NCBI GenBank assembly: GCA_905215805.1
Contig: CAJMRL010000030.1
Coordinates: 1 to 25,193 of the forward strand
Direction of reading: 5' to 3'
DNA length: 25,193 bases
Source: an uncultured bacterium
GTDB taxonomy: Bacteria; Bacillota; Clostridia; UBA1381
Below the pieces are notes generated by a model. The model ran no database searches and was not told the origin of the DNA. It saw nothing but the letters and a program-made list of their open reading frames with translations. The position numbers and the translations under genes are program-made. Shown here piece by piece: positions 22,100-25,193 of the stretch (position 1 is the stretch's first letter; each line of letters begins with the position of its first letter).

Positions 22100-22128
22100 A
22101 TAATACATTCTTTTGTGTTTTATGTCAA
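22100..22128 (-). promoter_or_regulatory. Promoter of the DUF4097-DUF1700 operon
   Basis: Minus strand TTGACA (22128-22123), 17-base spacer, TATTAT (22105-22100). Confidence 0.8.
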
Positions 22129-22219
22129 TAAGTAACGATAATTGTTTAAAATTTATTTAAAATTTTAAATAATGTGTAACTTTTAATCCAGTATTTTGAA
22201 TTTATGCCATAGAATATGC

Positions 22220-22248
22220 TTGACTTTTGTTATATATATTGTTATAAT
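22220..22248 (+). promoter_or_regulatory. Promoter of the GLUG/SLH surface protein gene
   Basis: TTGACT (22220-22225), 17-base spacer, TATAAT (22243-22248); the leader is about 60 bases and very AT-rich. Confidence 0.78.
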
Positions 22249-22317
22249 AATTTTGTAATATTTCTTAAAATTTGTTTAATATTATATTTTGTTATATTTA
22301 ACAGAAAGGGTGATTGT

Positions 22318-25152
22318 ATGAAATTAAAAAAATTTATTTCGATCTTCAGCGCGGCGGCTATGGTCCTGTCGCAGGGAATAAGCGCATTTGCCATGGATTC
22401 GGGCAGCGCGTCGGCTTCTGATCCGTATAAGATTTCTTCAGAGGCGGATTTTCTGGAAATCGCGAAGGATCCAGACGCAAGCTATACGCTTACGCGCGAC
22501 ATTACTTTAAGCAGCTTTGACCCGGTGGATTTCAGCGGTACGCTTGACGGAAACGGTCATAAAATAACAAGCTCTGACGCAGATCCATTGTTTTTGAACG
22601 TAAGCGGAACGGTCAAAAACCTTGGAGTTGAAGTGAGCAATGTAGAAGGCGCAAATGCCGGTATCATAGCAAAAACGCTTACGGGTACAATTGAGAGCTG
22701 TATGACCAAGGGAAATGTGAAATCCTCGGAGGAATACGGCGGAGGTATTGCGGGAAGGGTCGAAAATGGAAAAATATCAAATTCATATTCGACGGCAAAG
22801 GTCAGCGGAGCTAAAAATACAGGCGGTATAGCGGGAAGTCTTTCGGGCGCGGAGCTTAGCGGCTGCTATGCGGATTCAAAGGTGTCAAGCTCGGGCGGCA
22901 GTGCCGGCGGCATTGCGGGAAGCTCCTCCGATTCAACGGTCACCAACTGCTATTACAGCTCTAATTCCGGTTCTACCTTCGGAATAGTGGAGGGCTCGGA
23001 CAGTACTGTACGCTTAAGCTCTGAGCAGATGACGGAGCAGTCAAGCTTTGCAGGCTTTGATTTTAATAATACATGGATAATTATTGACGGCAAAACTCCT
23101 ATGCTTGCCGTTTACAACGGACGCGGAACTCAGGAAAAACCGTATCTCCTGCATGACAGGGATGATGTAGATGATATTCTGCGCCCGAACTGTACGGACG
23201 CTTCAAAATATTATAAGCTGGCGGGAAATATCTCCATGGATATGGTGGGAGACGACAACAACCGCTTTATGGGACATCTTGACGGCAGCGGCATGTATGT
23301 AAAGCTTTCATCCTCGATGTTCGGGGCGATAGGCGAGGGAGCAGAGGTCAAAAATATCACCGCTCCGAATGTTTCTCCGATAAGTCCGAATTTGGGCGGA
23401 TATATCGCTCAGATAAATTACGGAACGATCGATGGCTGCTATGTATCAGGCGCAAACGTTTCCGCACGTAAGGACGCCGGAGGAATTGCGGGAGAAAATA
23501 TCGGCGGTACTATCTCAAATTGCTTCTATAACGGCAGTGTGAAGGTGTCACAGAGCGGAGCGGGCGGCATAGCAGGCTATAACAGCTATGGTACTATCGA
23601 GAACTGCGGTGTAACAGGCAATATTTCAAGCGACAGCGGTGCGCACAGTATCGGAGGAATTGCGGGAGATAATTCAAACGGAGTTATTTCCAACTGCTAT
23701 TTCATAGGAGGAACGGTCAGGGGCGGCTCGGAAGTAGGCGGTGTTGCGGGACGCTTATACAACGGTACCGTAAAGACAAGCTATGCAGACGCTTCGGTGA
23801 GCGGTCAGGAGAATATCGGACCTGTAATAGGCTCTGTAGTAGAGAGCGGCAATGTTGAAAACACGTATTTTAACAACGCAAAGTTTACAGAGGATGAAAA
23901 CACCGATTACAAGGGAACGGCTATTGATAATATGAACAGCAAATCATCTTACGGCGGCTTTGATTTCAACTCTGTATGGACGATAGAAGAGGGGAATTAC
24001 TCGCCGAAGCTTATAGCAGTAAACGGAGCGGGCACGCGTACATCGCCGTATCTTGTAAGATCGTCATATGATATTTCAATGATACAAGACTTCAGAAGAC
24101 TTTATTATAAGCAGTGCAATGATATCCCTTATATGAATGACAACGTCAGCAGCTTCTCGGGCAGCTATGACGGAGGCGGATATGTTATAAATTCTATAAC
24201 GGCAAATGTATTTTCCAAAATAAACAGCGGAGCTTATGTCGGAAACACACATGTAAGCGGCGGCTATCTGGCAGGCGGCATTGAAGGAGCGGTAGTTGAA
24301 TATTGTACGGTCGGAAATTCAGAGGGCCTTATCAGAGAAATAACAAACAGTACAGTAAGAAACTGCGCGGCTTTTGATATCAACAATGCCTCAGGTACGA
24401 TATCCGGAGGTTTTGCTGATTCGATTAAGGATTCGGAAATTTCGGATTCGAGAGTTTCCAATGCGAATGTATCAGCCTCCACAGCCGCGGGCGGCTTTGC
24501 GGGCAGCATAAACAATTCTAAGATAAGCGGCTGCTATGCCGACGGCATTACGGTCAAAAGCGATACCGCCGCAGGCGGATTTGTGGGCAGAAACGATAAT
24601 AATAGCGTGATATCAGACTGCGTATGTGCGGCAAATGTAAGCGGAAGCGGAAAAAGCGGCGTGTTTGTAGGAATGAATTATGCTCAGATAACTAATTGCG
24701 AGGCATACGGCGGTCTTACCTCCTCCGATACCGATGGACAGTCGAAGTATTACGGCGACTTCACAGGTACTGAGGAAGGAAAAACCGATAACTGCAACAC
24801 CGATTATGTAATAGGAAATTACGAGGGCAAGATACTTATGACCGGAGGTATTAATACAAAGCTTTCGATTCCGGAGCTTGCAGCGGACGAAACTCCTGAC
24901 AGTGATAATCCGAGCGGCGTAGTGCTTACGGATATTTCAGGTCACTGGGCTGAGCAGACTATACTTAACCTTGTTTCGCAGGGCGTTGTAAGCGGTTATG
25001 AGGATTCTACCTTCCGTCCGCAGAACGGCGTTACAAAGGGAGAGTTTATAAAGCTCCTCCTTACGGCGACAAAGACGAATATAATTAAAAACAATTTCTC
25101 GGATTATGAGGACGTAAACAAGAGCTGGGCAAAGGATTATGGTAACCTCTAA
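22318..25152 (+). CDS. GLUG-repeat surface protein with an interrupted C-terminal SLH region
   Basis: 944 residues from ATG 22318, preceded by AAAGGGTG; a longer in-frame ATG at 22216 lies upstream of the promoter and is excluded. A signal peptide (KFISIFSAAAMVLSQGISAF) is followed by three parallel modules. Each opens with a P-Y-x-[IL] segment (DPYKISSEADFLEI; KPYLLHDRDDVDDI; SPYLVRSSYDISMI) and continues with GLUG-type repeats around GGIAG and SNCY or SGCY, giving a beta-solenoid. From about 868, TDISGHWAEQTILNLVSQGV and FRPQNGVTKGEFIKLLL form one SLH domain, which binds secondary cell-wall polymer. A second SLH starts (FSDYEDVNKSWAKDY) and is cut after that by GNL and a stop. The gene is therefore probably broken here or disturbed by the right-edge repeat. 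Likely an S-layer-anchored adhesin. Confidence 0.88.
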   Translation: MKLKKFISIFSAAAMVLSQGISAFAMDSGSASASDPYKISSEADFLEIAKDPDASYTLTRDITLSSFDPVDFSGTLDGNGHKITSSDADPLFLNVSGTVKNLGVEVSNVEGANAGIIAKTLTGTIESCMTKGNVKSSEEYGGGIAGRVENGKISNSYSTAKVSGAKNTGGIAGSLSGAELSGCYADSKVSSSGGSAGGIAGSSSDSTVTNCYYSSNSGSTFGIVEGSDSTVRLSSEQMTEQSSFAGFDFNNTWIIIDGKTPMLAVYNGRGTQEKPYLLHDRDDVDDILRPNCTDASKYYKLAGNISMDMVGDDNNRFMGHLDGSGMYVKLSSSMFGAIGEGAEVKNITAPNVSPISPNLGGYIAQINYGTIDGCYVSGANVSARKDAGGIAGENIGGTISNCFYNGSVKVSQSGAGGIAGYNSYGTIENCGVTGNISSDSGAHSIGGIAGDNSNGVISNCYFIGGTVRGGSEVGGVAGRLYNGTVKTSYADASVSGQENIGPVIGSVVESGNVENTYFNNAKFTEDENTDYKGTAIDNMNSKSSYGGFDFNSVWTIEEGNYSPKLIAVNGAGTRTSPYLVRSSYDISMIQDFRRLYYKQCNDIPYMNDNVSSFSGSYDGGGYVINSITANVFSKINSGAYVGNTHVSGGYLAGGIEGAVVEYCTVGNSEGLIREITNSTVRNCAAFDINNASGTISGGFADSIKDSEISDSRVSNANVSASTAAGGFAGSINNSKISGCYADGITVKSDTAAGGFVGRNDNNSVISDCVCAANVSGSGKSGVFVGMNYAQITNCEAYGGLTSSDTDGQSKYYGDFTGTEEGKTDNCNTDYVIGNYEGKILMTGGINTKLSIPELAADETPDSDNPSGVVLTDISGHWAEQTILNLVSQGVVSGYEDSTFRPQNGVTKGEFIKLLLTATKTNIIKNNFSDYEDVNKSWAKDYGNL

Positions 25153-25193
25153 AAATTCATAAAAAATTGTTGAAAAAATCGTCAGATTATGGT
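25135..25193 (+). repeat. Direct repeat with 50-base period at the right edge
   Basis: GATTATGGT occurs at 25135-25143 and again as the last nine bases, 25185-25193, exactly 50 bases later. The first copy is the point where the SLH reading frame is lost. The sequence between is AT-rich and non-coding. It may be the start of a tandem array, a recombination point or an assembly end artefact. Confidence 0.5.

Noticed and set aside
22216..22317. N-terminal extension of the GLUG/SLH protein
   Set aside because: It overlaps the promoter at 22220-22248; the signal peptide and ribosome site clearly start at 22318.
22741..24700. Repetitive DNA in the GLUG gene as a CRISPR-like or microsatellite array
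   Set aside because: The repetition is at the protein level (GLUG motifs); the nucleotide copies are degenerate and have no constant repeat or spacer length.

Overview
The window looks like chromosomal DNA from an anaerobic, Gram-positive-type Clostridia bacterium, probably gut-associated. The signs are cohesin and dockerin modules, an SLH-domain surface protein, copper-amine-oxidase-type stalk domains, a HAAS/DUF4097 membrane module, strong AGGAGG-type ribosome sites, and many consensus sigma-A promoters (TTGACA-N17-TATAAT). The assignment rests on gene content only.

Layout. (1) 1-2618: 3' part of a large surface protein (Fn3, Big_2, four CxxC repeats, cohesin-dockerin-cohesin, C-terminal domain); its reading frame is broken at the window edge. 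(2) 2690-6250: an AT-rich accessory block. It holds a two-gene cassette (Cys-rich methyltransferase-like protein plus a DUF1848 radical-SAM-like protein), a duplicated intergenic repeat, and the remnant of an integrative or plasmid-type element (HTH replication-type protein with an A8 frameshift, Cys_rich_VLP protein, a 34-codon fragment). (3) 6387-8006: a secreted stalk-domain/cyclophilin fusion and an orphan Rrf2 regulator with its own promoter. (4) 8143-9025 (minus): a secreted acidic protein and a 57-residue peptide of unknown role. (5) 9186-12291 (minus): a polyprenyl-phosphate glycosyltransferase and a GT-C-like membrane protein. (6) 12515-14143: a secreted protein sharing a domain with the first gene. 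(7) 14288-18353 (minus): housekeeping block with tRNA-Thr(CGU), yqeY, rpsU, a HIT hydrolase and alaS. (8) 18566-20201 (minus): two tandem paralogous single-pass membrane proteins with a three-fold ~39-residue repeat. (9) 20349-22058 (minus): DUF4097, DUF1700/HAAS and a small membrane protein, translationally coupled. (10) 22318-25193: a GLUG-repeat, SLH-anchored surface protein whose SLH region is interrupted at the right edge next to a 50-bp-period direct repeat.

Most genes serve the cell envelope (surface scaffolds, adhesin, glycan transfer, extracytoplasmic folding). The candidates for something undescribed are the AT-rich methyltransferase-like/DUF1848 pair, the tandem YGL-repeat membrane protein pair, and the secreted protein/57-residue peptide pair. 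Functions for these are not established from the sequence.
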